The position numbers and the translations under genes are program-made. 35,908 bases of DNA from Vitrella brassicaformis (taxonomy: Eukaryota; Sar; Vitrellaceae), in contig CDMY01000354.1 of assembly GCA_001179505.1 (NCBI GenBank), forward strand, positions 68,743 to 104,650, given 5' to 3'. Under the pieces are notes generated by a model. The model did not search any database. It was not told the origin of the DNA and saw nothing but the letters and a program-made list of their open reading frames with translations. Positions 10,701 to 22,600 of this stretch are shown here, piece after piece. Within the stretch, counting starts at the first letter, position 1. Each line of letters begins with the position of its first letter.

Positions 10701-13700
10701 GCGATGATCAACTTGTGACGCTCGAATGATCCTATTGACGAGACACAGACGGCAATCCATATGTTGTTGTCAGCTTTGCTGATCAGTCACCTCTTCTGCA
10801 GTAGGAGAAGACGAATTTGGTGATGACGTCCAGGAGGGTATCGACTCGTGCCGACAGCTCCTTCCCAGTGAGCTCAACCACCTCTTCCTCAGGCGGAGGC
10901 GGCTGAAGTGCCGAGAGCCAATACATGACAACAAATGTGACCGCACCCCTGCGTGAACTTTCGGTTTTTGTTCCCTCACTCTCTCTCTCACCGGGGACGA
11001 GCTGCTCGCTCTCGGCGCTTCCTCTTCTTCCTGTTGCTCGGCAGGCGCCTCAGCTTCGCCCTCAGGCTTCTCTCCCTCCTCGTCACCCTTTTCGCCCTCC
11101 TCCTTGGCGCCTTCTCCCGCACCCTCCCCGCCCTCACCCTCGCCCTCGCCCTCCTTCTGTTCCTCCTCTTCCGCTTTGGGCGCTTCGGCGGCTTTTGGCG
11201 GCTCCTTAGGCTCTTCGGGTGCGGCAGGGATGGGCTGTGGCGATGCGGCACGGCTGGCCTCGGTGTCTGGCTCCTTCTTCTTGATGAGGGCGACCGAGTC
11301 GATGGCGCGGTTGACCACCACAACAAAGGCCTCCAGAGAATACATGTAGAACGAATGCATCTTGAACAACTCGCCTGATGACAGAGACAGGCAATGGTGC
11401 CGTGATATATGTATGCAGCGGCTCTCTTTGCTTACCGAGAAGGAAGAAGAGGAGCGAGCCTCTGGCAGCGGCAGGGCGATAGTTCTCGGACGCTTCGTTG
11501 ATCTTCTGCTCGGTCTCCTTTGCGATGGCGACCTTCTCGGCGACCTCCACAGAGATGCGCTTGGTGGTCTCGAGATTCTCAATCAGCTCAACGTCCTCCA
11601 ATATGTCACCCTGACAAGCAAGGCATGAACGCGTGATCGATGTGCATGAAGGGTTTGGCAATCGTACTTGTGCGTTGGTGAGCTTCTCGAGCAGCGATGC
11701 CTCTAGCTCAGCGAGTTTGATTTTGAATTCATTCTGCTGCTGGATGAGCTCAACCTTCTGCCTGGCCAGATCGGGCCGCTCCTTCTTGACCACAAGCGCC
11801 AGCAGCTGGTCCTCCAGACCCTGTTCCGTCACCGTGAAGTTGATGATCGTCGTCTCTGCCTGTATCTCTGGCGGGTAGTGAGGGTTCGAGAGTTTGGTGT
11901 GGAGGAAGAGCTTGAAGTCGGGCGAGTAGGCGATTTCCTTGTCGCCCAGCTTGATGTACTTGGACCTCCCTCTCTTGATGGTCTGTCTGCCCACCACCGG
12001 CGCGAGCACGGCGTCAATGGTCTCGTCCATGTTTTCGATGAGGACGCTCTCGCCCTGGTCGAGAGCGCGCTCCATGGTCTGGATCATCTTGGGGTTGCCC
12101 ATGCGGGTGACCTGCAGCTTGTGGTCCTTCTCCTTCTCCTTGATCCACGTGACGCCCTGCAGCTGCGGGTCGATGATCAAAGACCAACGCTCGCTGTTGG
12201 TCATTATCGCGCCGTTCTCAACAGACACCTGCACCAATGAGAGAGAGACATCGTGTCTCTCTTTCCTGCGTGTCGCTGTTGTGTGTGTTGGCTGGGCACA
12301 TAACATACCCTGTCTGATGGCAGTCCCTGTGTGTTCCATCTGGCCACTTCGGCGTCGTCAGTGAGGACGCTCAGCGGGTTGGGCGACTCCCCAAGAGGGA
12401 TGTTCTTGTCCTTCAGGAACCCAAGGAACTTGACGTTTATCAGGTCGTCGCGGTACCTGACCATACACACAGAGAGAGGCACACATTGCGTACCTACCAT
12501 TCCAGCACAGAGCTATGGCTTCGCTGACTTCTTTGTGAAGACGCCGACATAAGAGACGAAGGCGCTGGCAAGAAGGACCTCGCCAGCCATCACGTGCAGC
12601 TGCGCAAGCAACACACACACAGGCACATCAGCAATGATGACAAAGACAAAGACGAGCACAACCTCATCGATGGTGTGTCTGTACCTGGTTTGTCAGGTTC
12701 TCGATGGACGCCTGCCACCGGACGTTCTCGCTGCCGAGAGCATTCACGAGTCGCTGTGCGAGGCTCAGCTTCCGCTCGCACTTCTCGGCCTCGGCCACCA
12801 CCGCGTTCTTCTCGGCAATGGCGGCATCATACTCCGACACCAGCTTGGCGAGTTTGGCCTCCAGGTCAGCTACGAGCGCCTGCACGTCTGCGAGTTTGGC
12901 GTTGGCGGCCGCGAGTTTGTCGGTGGCCTCCTTGAGTGCGTTTCTCTTGGGTTCGACCTCCTTCACGACGGAGTAGTACATGTAGATGTTGATGACCCAG
13001 TCGGCCAGACCGGCGGCTGCCTTGGACTTCTTGAGAATGGCCTCCTTGTTGAAGTGCTCCAGCTTCAGCAATGGCTCCACCGCCTGAATGAATAAAGGAG
13101 ACACACACAACGGGGTTGCATTCACAAGCGACTTTTCTCTGTGCTGTGTGTGGTTTGACCTTGAAGTTCTGTTCTGGGACTCTCTGGTCGTCGATGACCT
13201 GTTTGAACTCCTTAAGGTTCTGCATGAACTTCTCGGGGTTGTTCATCATCTTCTGCGCCGACTTCCACGACTTGTCCTTGACGCGACCCTGCTTGTCAAC
13301 ATCCACCGTGGGGTCGATGGTCGCCATCAGGTGCATCACGGCGGCAGTGATGTCGTCCACACCCGCTGGCGGCTTGCTCAAGGCCTTGGCCTCTTGGAAA
13401 TCCTTCTTGTCCAACGTGTCAAGAGCCGCCTCAGCCTGATCAGACAGCAGACAGACGAGCACCTGATAGTACACATGGTCCCAATGGCGAGCGATTTACC
13501 TGTTCGACAAGGGGAATGGCCTTTGCGAGGTCGGCTTCGCAGCTGGCCTGCTGCTCCGAGACGTCCTTCTGGATCTGCGCGCATGTCTCTGCCTCGACGT
13601 TGGCCTTGTCGCTCTCGGCGGTGACCTTCTCCTTCTCCCTTCCAACCTCCTCGGCGAATGCGTCGGCCGCGACCTTCTTCTCCTCCACGACAACCTGCTT

Positions 13701-15245
13701 CTCCTTGAGGTCGGCCTCGAGCCCCGTCACCTTCTCCTGCGTGTCGCGCAGCTTGTCCAGACCATTGCTCAGACGCTCCTTGCGGCCCTCCACTATCTGT
13801 GTGCATTCACATCAAAAAAGGAGAGATGATACTTGTCATATCTCCCGCTCTCACCTGTATGTTCTTGTTGAGCATGGACGTGTAGAGCTTGATGAGCTCC
13901 AGGAAGGACTTGGGCGTCGAGTAGGCGTACCGCTTGTCGACCTCGAGGTAGGTCTGGGCCGCGGAGTTGACCTGATAGAAGGAGAACGGCATGAACTCGA
14001 TGATGCCGTCCCGCACGGCGGGGTTCTCGCCGAGCGGCAGGGGCTCGAGGAACTTCTTGGCCACCGACCAGAGGGCCTCCTTGGGCCACGGCTGGAACCA
14101 ATCGATCACCGTGCAGTTGACCAACGCCGGGAACTTGCGCGCACGCCCTCTGCAAACCACACACGCACCATCAGCAACATCGGGGTGTGTGTGGACGGCT
14201 TGCGTGAGTGACCTGAGTGAGTCGCCGACGGGCGAGAAGCAGAGTGCCATGTGTAGGTTCTTCTTGATGCGGCCGATGAAGAAGTTCCAGCAATTCTCGC
14301 GGGTGTCCGTCAGACCGGCAGACTTTGTGGCTACACAACGCAATGCCCACATATGCACATGTGTCTCCCCCCTCCCTCCCTCCCGCCCTCCCACTGCTCA
14401 CCGGATCGCACAGCATTGACGATTTGGTCTTTGTCTTCGTTAGCGTACAGGTCAGCGATGTCGCCGCTGCTGAGCAGATCGTTGATGTAGACCAGGAACT
14501 TGGGGTTGGTGATCTGGCTCTCGTTGAAGAGGAAGAGGACGCCCTCATCCTTGATGCCGGCCTTCTGGTACATGGCCTGCAGGTCCGTCTTGAGGTCCGA
14601 GATGCCGTAGGTTGAGGAGATGGTGATCTGGCTGGTGGTGTAGGACGAGATGAAAGAGGCCAGCCGTGAGAGGGACTGCTTGCCGCTGCCGCCCACGCCC
14701 ACCAGCAGGGCGTGGCCGCTAGACGAACTGATGATGCGGTTGATGCGGCACACCTGCACACACACAGGGAGAGAGATCAACCATGTGTGTTTGTATCTGT
14801 CGATGTATGTGTCTATTCGTCTGACGTGTTTCATGGCGTCTTCGAAGAGCACCAGGTCCATGGCCGCGTTGGTGTCATTGTACTCCTTCAGCCCCTCCTG
14901 CAGCAGCTTGCTCAGGTCGTCTATCGTGGCAACCTTGTCATAACCTGACAGACAGACAGACAGACAGACACAAACCACATCCACACCATGAGCGCACAGG
15001 GCTGCTCCCACCCCCACACACAAACACGCACATTGTTCCTGCAGCCCCTTTGCGAAGTGGCAGAAGACGAGCGGCTCGGGGTTCTTCTCGGCAAAGTACT
15101 TGCCGAAGTTGAACTTGGGGAACATCTTCTTGGAGAAGTCGGCGGCGATGGCGCGGTACTTGACCAAGTCCTCCACCGAGACCAGCCGGTCGCCGTACGT
15201 CCGCTCGCTTTCGTGGATCCACAACAGCACCAGCTTCTCAGGATC

Positions 15246-15281
<36 letters not shown>

Positions 15282-18200
15282 GGGGAGAAGGAGTGACGGG
15301 CATCTGGCAAATGGTGAGCATGGCATGGCGTGCCTGGAACTGTGCTGGCTGTGCGGTGAGAAGCCCCCCGAAGACGTTGGTAAGGTGCCTGATGTTGAAC
15401 TCGTAGTGGAAGTTGGCCGCCGTCTTGCGGAAGGTGGACACCACACTGGCGTGCACGCTCAGGCCCGCCTTGATGATGACGCTCGTCTGCTCCTGCACGG
15501 GCTGCCTGAAACCCTTCTTCTCGAAGTGGCCCTTCATGAATGTGTTGAAGATGGTGAACAGGGCGGCCTGCTCGGGGAACGGCACGGCGAGGGTCCAGAA
15601 GTGCCGCTGCAGCCTTGGGTTGATGTAGAAGGAGCCGGCCGTGGGGTTCATGGCCGCGAGGTACTGGGTGTTGCCGATGTCCTTCAGAGCCATCTTGGTG
15701 CGGTCGTACCAGTGCTCGTAGTCTGACACACACACAGACAGAGAGAGCGACACAGGAAGTTTGGCTGATTATATGAGAGGGCATTTGTGTTGTGTGAGGT
15801 GCTGACCAGCGTGTTGTCTGAGTAGGGCAATAGCCGACTGAGTGTTGTAGGGGTCGAGCTGCGGCATGTTGAGGTCATCAACGAAGTATATCAGACGCAG
15901 CCTGACAGGCAAACACATGGGCAAGAGAGTACCAGCGGGCGATGTGTGTGTCTGTGTCTGTGTGTTTGTGCCTGTACTGACTTTCCGGGCGGTGCGTATC
16001 TTCTGCCGGCCTTCTTCTCCAGTGGCTGCTCCATCATCAGCTGCACACACACAGAGCAAGCACACACCAGACAGATGCATAGGCACGCCGCGTGGTGTGT
16101 GGGCAGACCTGCAGGAGGGCTGAGTCGGTGTAGAAGTTAAAGTTGATGGCGAAGGAGGTCATGTGCTCGGGGTCCAAAGCGCCAAGCAGCCCCTTAATCA
16201 GCTGCGTCTTGCCGCAACCCGCCAAGCCTATCAGCATCACCGGCGCATGCACCTGCACACACACGGACGACCATTAAGCATATTCAGCAGCGGTGGGTGA
16301 GTGGGATGACGTGTGACCTTGACGAAGGCGTTCATGAAGTATGTCATGGCGACGGTCTCGGTGGTGGGGACGGTGACGGCATTGATGGGTGTGTCGGAGT
16401 CGTACTCGATCTCCTTGACCAAATTGCCCCACTCCTCCAGCTTAGACTGACATCACAATGACATCCGACAACCAGCCACACCCACACACCACCTTGATGC
16501 GCCAGTGTACATGATGGCTCATTACTTGGTCGACATAGTAGTCGAATACAGTTCCCTTGGATGGGAATTTGATGACTTTCCATTCGTTCCTCCACCAGTT
16601 GCTGAAGCTCTTGCGGTAGTCGACGCCATCCTTCTCGGCCAGGCACCCGCCGCACGCCCACACCATGCAGAACACAAACCAGTACTCCAACGCCTCCGGG
16701 GCTGGACCCAGCAACGACTCCAGCTACCAACGACACCACAAGAGATGGTGAATGTACATTTGCGTGTGTGTTTTCCTTGCGTAGCGTACCATGTAGCAGA
16801 GCGACATCATCATGGAAATGTCGACAAGCGGCACCTGGACCTTGCAGCTGCGCCGCACGTACTTGAGCGTCTCGGGCCCGTACTTCTCAAACAGCTTCGA
16901 GAGCTGCGTCTTGGTCTCCTCGGGCCACTGCTGCCTCTGCAGCCAGCTGGTGACGTACGACCGCCACTGTGTGCCCTTGGCGTCGCTGATGTAGATGATG
17001 CCGGCACGGGAGACGGTGGCGGGGGTGGCGAAGTTGAGGTCGCGGATCTCGAAGATCATCCTCATGTGGGGCTTCAGGGGGATGCGCTCGTTGGAGGCGA
17101 GGGTGAGGATCTTGTTGTCGTCCATCACACTGTTCATCGACTCGATCCAATTCGCATCCAAATCACCTGCACACAAGGGACGGACGCATAGGCGTGTTCT
17201 GTCTCTGTGCGTGGGGTTGGCATACCATCGAGGATGATCCACTTGGGGTTGGTGTCCGGGATGGTCCCCAGCGACCGCATCGTCTTGGAGAGCAGCCCAT
17301 CCTTCCACTCGCGCGTGGCCATGTTGACGCACCCATACAGTTCGTCAGACGTGATCGACTTGGGGTTGATGTCCACCCAAGTCGTCTTCTTGCCCGCGTT
17401 GTCCTGGCTCTTGCCCAGCATCTTCCACACAGACGACTTGCCCGCCCCGGCAGCCCCCATGACAAAGACGCAGTGGCGGATCTGCAGCAGCTCCTCCAGC
17501 TGGATGATCTTAAGGACGAAGTCCGGCTCTGGGTTGAGGCCCGACTCGACACACGTCTTCTCCACGACGGCCTCGAACTCCATGTTTCTCTGCCGGGGCG
17601 GGTCGACGCCCGGAAAGAGATCCGTCAAGAGGCCGGTGAAGATGACCAGATCGTCTGCGACGATCTTGGCGATGTTGGTATCGCGCAGCGCCCTCATCAG
17701 CAGGGCCTGCTCCGCAAGGTCGGGCTCCGCACGTTTGAAGGCGCCGGCCACCACCAACACGGACCTGGAAAAAAGTGAAAAAGAATGACGTATGTGTGTG
17801 TTGGTGTGTGGGGTCTGTCGGCTGACTTGATGGCTCTGAGACCCCAATCGTAGTGCTGTGCCTTCGAGAGCAGGTCCCGGCTGAGGGCATAGAGGCGGGT
17901 GAACTTGCGCGCCAGAGACTTGGCCTCGACGAAGCCCTCAGCCATGAGCATGTTCTCGCAAATGAGCTCCATATCGGGCACCATCACCTACAGCACGCAC
18001 CAGAGCAACCAGCATCCATGAGGGCATAAAGGAGCGAGACATGGGCGCGACGGCTTACAGTGATTGGTCTGAAGAGCGCCTTGAGACCCTCGGGCAACTC
18101 AGAGCGACCCAAGTAGCCGGGGTTCATCTGCAGAAGGAGAGAAGTCTTTGTGATGGCCGACTATGCTAATCTGCGTTTCTTCCATACGGTGATGAATGCT

Positions 18201-19576
18201 CCACATGTGGGGTCGAGGGCAATCTCATCACCCTGCAGCACGAACCGCTTGGCCTTGGCCTTGATGGCGTCGATGACGGCCTTGAACTGCACCGAGCACA
18301 CCGACAGCACCTCGGGCACCAGACGATTGAACTCATCGAAGCAGCCCCACGAACCAGACGCCGCCAGGCCCTGCAGAGAGACACAGGGAGGTGTGGATGG
18401 TCAGCCCAGTGCTGTTTTGTTGCTTCTTCTTGCCTTGAAGATGTTGCCCATGGATTGGTAGTCCATCTGGTCGGAGCAGTTGAACACATACACAGCCTTG
18501 CCCATCGCCGACGCCAAATCCTTGGTGCTACGTCGACCAACACAACAGACACATACACTCATCCATCCGTCCACCCCTGTCTGTCGGCGCTTTCGTACGT
18601 CTCTGTTTTGCCGGTTCCTGCGGGCCCTGCGGGTGCGCATCCCATACACAGGTGGAGAGCTTGTGTGGCCGTCACGTAGATGCGATCCGTGAGTGGCGTG
18701 ACGACCAGCCGCGGCCCGTTGCCGAGGTACTCGTAGCCGTACCAGAAGGCAGCATCAGCAATCGTGATGCGCATGTCGTCCTCACCTGCAGCCCGCAATC
18801 GTGACACAGCAAGACATTCTCTCTCTGTCTGCGGATGTGTGAGGGTGAATGCCTACCTACCTGTGTTCCAGTGGAATTTGAGCTGGCTCTGCCACTGGAA
18901 TGACTCAGCTTTGGTGACGCCCTCGTCGAGGATCTTCTGGATGATGTCGCGGCCGTGAGTGTCCATCGTGATCAAACACATCACCTAGGATGGTGAACAG
19001 ACACAGTGAGACAGAGACAGAGACAGATGGGATGCGCACGAATAGAGAGAAAGTTTGTTTGTAGGTAACCGATTTACTCGTCCTGAGTTACCTACCTTTC
19101 TGCGCATGGGTTTGGTGAGTTCTCCCTGGACCATTTTGATGAGCCCCGTGAGCTCCTCCACCTGTCGATCGAAACACTTCTGGATCGCCTGACGGCTACC
19201 TGCATCCAATGCACACACTCTCCCAGACACATGCGTACGTGTGTGTGTACGGCTGTCTCTGCCCACCGGTGGAGTGCTTCTCGAAAGCCTCTTCAACGTA
19301 GTGCACCCAGGCGGACATGTTGGTCATGAGTGTGATCTGTGCCACGGGGTCTTCGAGTATCCAAGAGGTGCGGTCCTTGCCGCTCCAGTGGTCCTTGATC
19401 GAGTCCTTGGCGTAGTGCTTGAGCGACGAACGCATCAGGCCGATGCAGTCGTCCAGGTACTTCTCAACCTTGCCCGTCAGCTGCATCGGCTTCGGGAACT
19501 TGACGAACTCCTTGCCGACACACGTGTCCATCCCTACAACACACATACAACCCGCTTATGGGCATGGATGGCTCGA

Positions 19577-19610
<34 letters not shown>

Positions 19611-22600
19611 TACTGACCGAGTGCTGCTGGCCTGACTCCCTCCTCAGGTTTGTCCAGCTCGAGAGTCTCGATGGCCTGGAAGACCTTGGGCATGTGCACC
19701 ATCACCTTGGCCGGCGAGTTGCCGTTAGACAGGATATCGAGCAAATCGGCCGTCGACACGAAGTAGAATCTGGGGAACGCGCGTCGCTTGCTGTCCATGA
19801 AGTCGTTGAGGGCCTTCTCGCACACTGTCAAATCCTCCTGCACCGTCTCGAGTCGCTTGAAGATGCCCTCCTCGTTGCAGAAGTCCTTGATGGACTTGAC
19901 CTCAGACCCCCGCTTCAGCAGCTCCTTGACGCTCACGTCGATGCCCACAAAGCGCTCGCTCTCCTGCGGCAGCTCCCTCTTGACTTCTTCTGAGTGGATG
20001 AACAAGTTCTCGAGGAAGGACCATGACCGCTGCACCTCTGCCAGCAGCTGGGTGACCTCAGCCACGTTGGCCAGCGCCTTCTGCCAGTAGACCACCTCGG
20101 TCTCGAAGGTGGCCAGAAAGCGGGAGGCGAACATGTTCTGCACTTGGACCTGGTTGTCTTCGAGCATCTCGAAGCTCTCCTCGCCGATCTTGAGAATCTT
20201 GATGTCCGTGTCTTTGTGCTGCGTCTCCTCAAACACAACCTGAACCAAAACAGGAAGGGAAGCCAGCTGGCCTTGCTCTGCTGCGGATTGCGTGGTGTGT
20301 CTGTGCGTGTGCACATACCGCGGCCCAGTTCTCTGTGATCTTCTTGAGCGCCTTCTCCATCTTGGCCTCCTGCTTGGCCTGGTCGGTGATCTCTTCAACA
20401 GGCTCCTGGAACTTCCACAGCTCGAGGTTGTTGATGTCCCGCAGCAGCATGTCGTCCGTGACGGTCATGGTCTTGCCCACCAGCTTCATGAGGGCCGCCC
20501 AGTGCCGCTTGCGCATGGCGGGGTCGCGCAGCTCGCCGATGAGGGGCACCAGCACCAGCCACTTCTTGATCATGTCGAAGATGCCGGCGTAGGCGTCGAT
20601 CTTCTTGTCCATCTTGATCTCCTTGAGCTTCTTCTGCATGTTCTTGACCTCCTCCTCCATCTCGGACGCCTGGATCATGCCCCAAGGTGTCTCAGTGAAC
20701 TCCTCAAACTGCTGCAGACACTTCTCGATAAACTGCCACAGTCGACGGCTCGTCTCAAGATCGGCTCGCATCTGCATCACACACACACACACACATGAAA
20801 GCAACGGATACCCCCCAATGCAGAAGTCGTCTGTGCGTGTTGTTTCGCTGACCCCTTGGAGAATGCCCTCAGAGGCCTTGACCTCCTCGGGGTAGTCGAA
20901 ACTTTGTGCCAGGTGGCTCAACTCCTGAACAGCACAGACATGACAGACAGACAGACAGACAGACAAGCACTGAATGTCGGTGTGGGTTGTGCCCAGCCCA
21001 CCATCCCCTCCACTGACCGCCAGGTGTGCGTCGTGGTCGTTGAGTGACTCCTCGAACTCGTCGATTCGTTTGAGCGACCCCTCGACGCCCGTCTTGTAGA
21101 AGTAGAAGGACTCGGCCTTCATCGACTGCTGGGTCTGCTGCAGCTCGGTCTGAAACTGTGCGATCTTCTGACGCGTCTTCTCCGCCTCCTGAGCCACGTT
21201 GGACGCTATCTCCTTCTCACGCTTCTTGGCCGAACCCCTGCATGAAACAAGAAGCGGGTCTGTCGTCAGTCCTCTCCCTCTCTCTGTGTGTGTTACTTGA
21301 GGCTTTCGATCTTCTCTGAGAGCGCCGTCACCTTCTTGAGGTTGCTGTCGGCGGGGAGGCCCTCCTTGTCAAGCTCATGCAGTGTCTCCTCCAGCACGTC
21401 CAGCTCAGTCCTGAGCGCGTCGGCCTGCTTCTCCATTTCACGGATGTGCGACCGCACCTTGATGAGGTTCTTGGTGTCGCCCTCCTTGACAGAGGCCTTG
21501 ATGCCCGCCTCAGTGCTCTTCTGGAAGGTGTCCAGCTCACCAAGCGCCTTGGCCACGAAGGCGCCCACCACAGGGCCGGCCATCTCGTTGGCTCTGTTCT
21601 TGGCCTTCTCCACGAAGGTGGCCTCGAAAGGCGAGCCGCGGATGGCTCTGAGCTTCTCTTCCTCGTCAACGTAGAAGACCTTTATCGTCACCTCGCCCGC
21701 TGCGGGGGCCGTGTATCTGACAATGTACTTGCCGGTGTCTGGGTCCTCGAACTTGTGCTCCAGATTCTGAGCCTGCATGAATGAATGTCACAGATGATTC
21801 ATGTGTGGATTGGATGTGTGTGGACGTGACGTCTCATGTGGTGGGCTGGTTAGGAACGCACCTCGTCCTGGTCTGGCAGCTTCTGCGTAATGCGGACAGT
21901 GAACTTGTCGCCGCCCGACTTTCTGTTCTCACCCTTCTCGTTCCGCGCCTGGATAACAAACATGGTCTCGACGCCCATTTGAAGCTCCTGCGAGAGCCGT
22001 CATCAATCGTGGCAAAAGACACCAGCAGCCATGGTCATGTGCATGTGCACCTACGTGTCAGTCTCACCTCGAGCAAGCCAGGTCCGAAAGCGAGTGACTT
22101 CTCGGCCACGGTGTTCATGAAGTAGTCGAAGGTCGTGAAGGTTGTGGTGAAGTCCTTGTTGCCTATCTGCACGCGGACCTCGCACGTCTTGTGGCCTACA
22201 TCAACAGGCGGCAAAGGCGTGTCGCCCTCACGCTCATGTGGCCAGCCAGCCTACCGATGGTGTGTTTGACGTTCGGCGTCTCGCATGTGATTTCCTTTGA
22301 CGACACGAAGGTGGCCGGCACGTCGATGGTGTGCTTGTGGTGGATGAAGCGCACCACTATAACGCCATCAATGAAACCAATGCCCTCAATCGTCACCTTC
22401 GTCATGCCTACACAGGCGAATGTGTGTGCACTCACACACATATGCATGTAAGAGCATCGGGTTTGCTGACCTGTTACCGGCCCCAGTGCAGGCTTGATGG
22501 ATGTGACAGCATAGGGAGGCCCGACAATCGCACCCACGTTCAACGCCCACGCATCATCAAGCCACTTGTTAGCCCTGAAAGAAAAAAGAAAAGAGGCCCG

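Noticed and set aside
12457-12599. Apparent frameshift and stop in the dynein between the stalk and AAA5
   Set aside because: Ending the exon at 12529 (AAGAA|GTCAGC) and joining to 12456 gives [16 protein letters not shown], normal family spacing, so it is an intron and not a break.
19241-19993. 250-codon open frame on the plus strand opposite dynein exons
   Set aside because: It is antisense to conserved dynein coding sequence, crosses introns, and its composition is what high-GC coding DNA gives on the opposite strand. The same reason removes 20292-20798, 17194-17778, 15100-15726 and 3612-4262 (minus).
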